Positions 6,773 to 7,922 of a stretch of DNA of 7,922 nucleotides are shown here, one piece after another; the stretch's first letter is position 1, and each line of letters starts with the position of its first letter. Below the pieces are notes generated by a model. The model was not told where the DNA came from. It saw nothing but the letters and a program-made list of their open reading frames with translations, and did no database searches. The stretch spans positions 1 to 7,922 of the forward strand of contig CAMJVA010000071.1 of assembly GCA_946409145.1 (NCBI GenBank). The letters are read 5' to 3'. The stretch is from an uncultured Enterococcus sp. GTDB lineage: Bacteria > Bacillota > Bacilli > Lactobacillales > Enterococcaceae. Both the position numbers and the translations under genes were made by a program.

Positions 6773-6879
6773 GAATTTATCTCTTGATTATTTTTTTTAG
6801 TCCTTGACAAAAAGCCAGAACAGAACAGCTTTCTTTTTTGTTTCGGAAACTTTTTCTTTCTTTTTTTTTCCTCATAAGC

Positions 6880-6885
6880 TACAAT
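6880..6885 (+). promoter_or_regulatory. Weak candidate -10 element for the LacI-family gene
   Basis: TACAAT matches the -10 consensus at 5 of 6 positions, but the T-rich segment 17 nt upstream (TTTCTT, 6857-6862) is a poor -35. It would give a leader of only about 15 nt including the ribosome binding site. A perfect TTGACA at 6804-6809 has no acceptable -10 at 16-18 nt, so the promoter of this gene remains uncertain. Confidence 0.35.
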
Positions 6886-6892
6886 GAAAGAA

Positions 6893-6899
6893 AAGGAGG
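6893..6899 (+). promoter_or_regulatory. Ribosome binding site that fixes the LacI-family start
   Basis: AAGGAGG lies 7 nt before ATG 6907-6909. This selects that ATG over an in-frame TTG 69 nt upstream (6838), which would add a hydrophobic stretch ahead of the helix-turn-helix and has no ribosome binding site. Confidence 0.88.
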
Positions 6900-6906
6900 G
6901 GACTTA

Positions 6907-7893
6907 ATGAAAAATAATGTTACTATTTCTCAAGTTGCTAAAGAAGCAGGGGTTTCAAAAACAACTATTTCCCGTTACTTAAACGGTAAATTTGAAAATA
7001 TGTCCCAAGATACTAGACAACGCATTGAAAAAACAATTGCTCAACTTGACTATCATCCTAATCGCCAAGCCCAATCTTTGAAATCAAAAAAAAGCTACCT
7101 TATTGGAGTAGTGGTCTCTGATATTTCCAATATGTATTCCTCTCTCTTACTAAAGGGGATTGGTAGTATTTTAAGTAAAAGTAACTATCAAATGATTATT
7201 ATTGACGGGGGAAATTCTTTAAAGCAAGAACAAGAGTTGCTAGAAAAACTATTAGAGCAACCTATTGAAGGAATTATTTTACAACCTTTATCTCCTGAAA
7301 CAAGTCATTATGACTTTTTAACTCAGCATAAATTACCAGTAGTTTTAGTGGATCGAGAAACAGCACCTACTCATTGGCCTGTGGTAACCATGAATAATAT
7401 TGCGGCCACTTTAGAAATTGCCAAATATATTATCGAAAAAGATTATGAAAAAGTCGTTGTTGTCACTGAACCTATTAAAGATGTTTTAACGCGACAATTA
7501 CGCTACCGTACCTTGCGAGAACATTTAAAAATGAATGGTAAGAAAATTCAGTTAATCAGTACAGCCGTTGATGATACCTTAAAAAAAGAGCTATTAGACG
7601 CCATTCAAGGACCAGAAAAAACCGCTATTTTCGCCTTAAATGGTCGCGTTTTATTAGGAATTTTAAAAATTTTACAAGAAGAAAAAATCAATATTCCAGA
7701 ACAAGTTGGCGTTACTGGCTTTGACGATTGGAATATTACTGAGCTGATCAGCCCTGGAATTACTTGTATTGAACAACAATCAGAAAAAATTGGCGAAGCT
7801 GCAGGAACCTTAATGCTACAATCTTTAGAAAAAGAAAATGCGGAAGATGAAATTATTCTTCCAGCTAAAATTCATTACCGTCATTCTTTATAG
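6907..7893 (+). CDS. LacI/GalR-family transcriptional regulator
   Basis: This is a DNA-binding repressor that senses a small sugar-type ligand. The 328-residue product has the standard length. The N-terminal helix-turn-helix covers residues 5-27 (VTISQVAKEAGVSKTTISRYLNG), followed by the third helix and the hinge helix (PNRQAQSL, 51-58). The periplasmic-binding-protein-like sensor domain runs from about 63 to 325, with recognisable elements SYLIGVVVSDISNMYSSLLLKGI, PVVLVDRE (144-151) and the conserved VTGFDDW (269-275). The NGKFENMS wing and RQAQSL hinge recall the KdgR-like branch, but the ligand cannot be assigned. The gene is divergent from the aldo/keto reductase, and the AACCGGTT palindrome between them is its likely operator. 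The gene is intact, ending at TAG with 29 nt left to the window edge. Confidence 0.93.
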   Translation: MKNNVTISQVAKEAGVSKTTISRYLNGKFENMSQDTRQRIEKTIAQLDYHPNRQAQSLKSKKSYLIGVVVSDISNMYSSLLLKGIGSILSKSNYQMIIIDGGNSLKQEQELLEKLLEQPIEGIILQPLSPETSHYDFLTQHKLPVVLVDRETAPTHWPVVTMNNIAATLEIAKYIIEKDYEKVVVVTEPIKDVLTRQLRYRTLREHLKMNGKKIQLISTAVDDTLKKELLDAIQGPEKTAIFALNGRVLLGILKILQEEKINIPEQVGVTGFDDWNITELISPGITCIEQQSEKIGEAAGTLMLQSLEKENAEDEIILPAKIHYRHSL

Positions 7894-7899
7894 CCGACA

Positions 7900-7922
7900 C
7901 TTTACTATTTGCTTTACTATTT
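7900..7922 (+). repeat. Short tandem repeat at the window edge
   Basis: CTTTACTATTT occurs at 7900-7910 and again at 7912-7922, a 12-nt period of two visible copies that runs into the end of the window. It follows the LacI-family stop codon by 6 nt. Whether more copies follow cannot be seen. Confidence 0.6.

Noticed and set aside
6838..6906. In-frame TTG extension of the LacI-family gene
   Set aside because: No ribosome binding site precedes 6838, and the added residues are not part of the family. AAGGAGG before ATG 6907 fits far better.

Overview
The window looks like the origin-proximal part of a low-GC Firmicutes chromosome, most likely Lactobacillales and probably Enterococcaceae. The evidence is the conserved gene order gdpP-rplI-dnaB-purA, AT-rich sequence, strong AAGGAGG-type ribosome binding sites and protein signatures of that group. 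The genus cannot be fixed from the sequence alone.

Layout: positions 38-5529 carry four housekeeping genes on the minus strand. In transcription order they are gdpP (c-di-AMP phosphodiesterase), rplI (ribosomal protein L9), dnaB (replicative helicase, GTG start) and purA (adenylosuccinate synthetase). gdpP and rplI are 24 nt apart and probably form one operon, ending at a strong hairpin at about 3047-3090. dnaB ends at its own terminator, whose stem overlaps the dnaB stop codon. purA then has its own promoter (extended -10) and, further upstream, a 13/13 match to the PurBox bound by the Gram-positive purine regulator PurR.

Upstream of gdpP, positions 5609-5624 hold an exact chromosomal parS centromere site (TGTTTCACGTGGAACA, the reverse complement of the Bacillus-type ParB/Spo0J site). 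This agrees with an origin-proximal location and is the most notable non-coding element here.

Positions 5701-7893 hold a divergent pair: a minus-strand aldo/keto reductase close to E. coli YghZ (L-glyceraldehyde 3-phosphate reductase type) and a plus-strand LacI/GalR-family regulator. The reductase has a near-consensus promoter (TTGACA-N17-TATATT), followed by a palindrome centred on AACCGGTT just after the predicted start point. This suggests a small regulatory module in which the LacI-type protein blocks transcription of the reductase. The pair sits where, as I recall the enterococcal order, rpsF-ssb-rpsR would precede gdpP, so it may be an insertion or the result of a rearrangement.

All genes appear intact. 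I see no CRISPR array, tRNA, rRNA, insertion sequence or clearly novel multi-gene system. The value of the window lies in its regulatory and partition sites.
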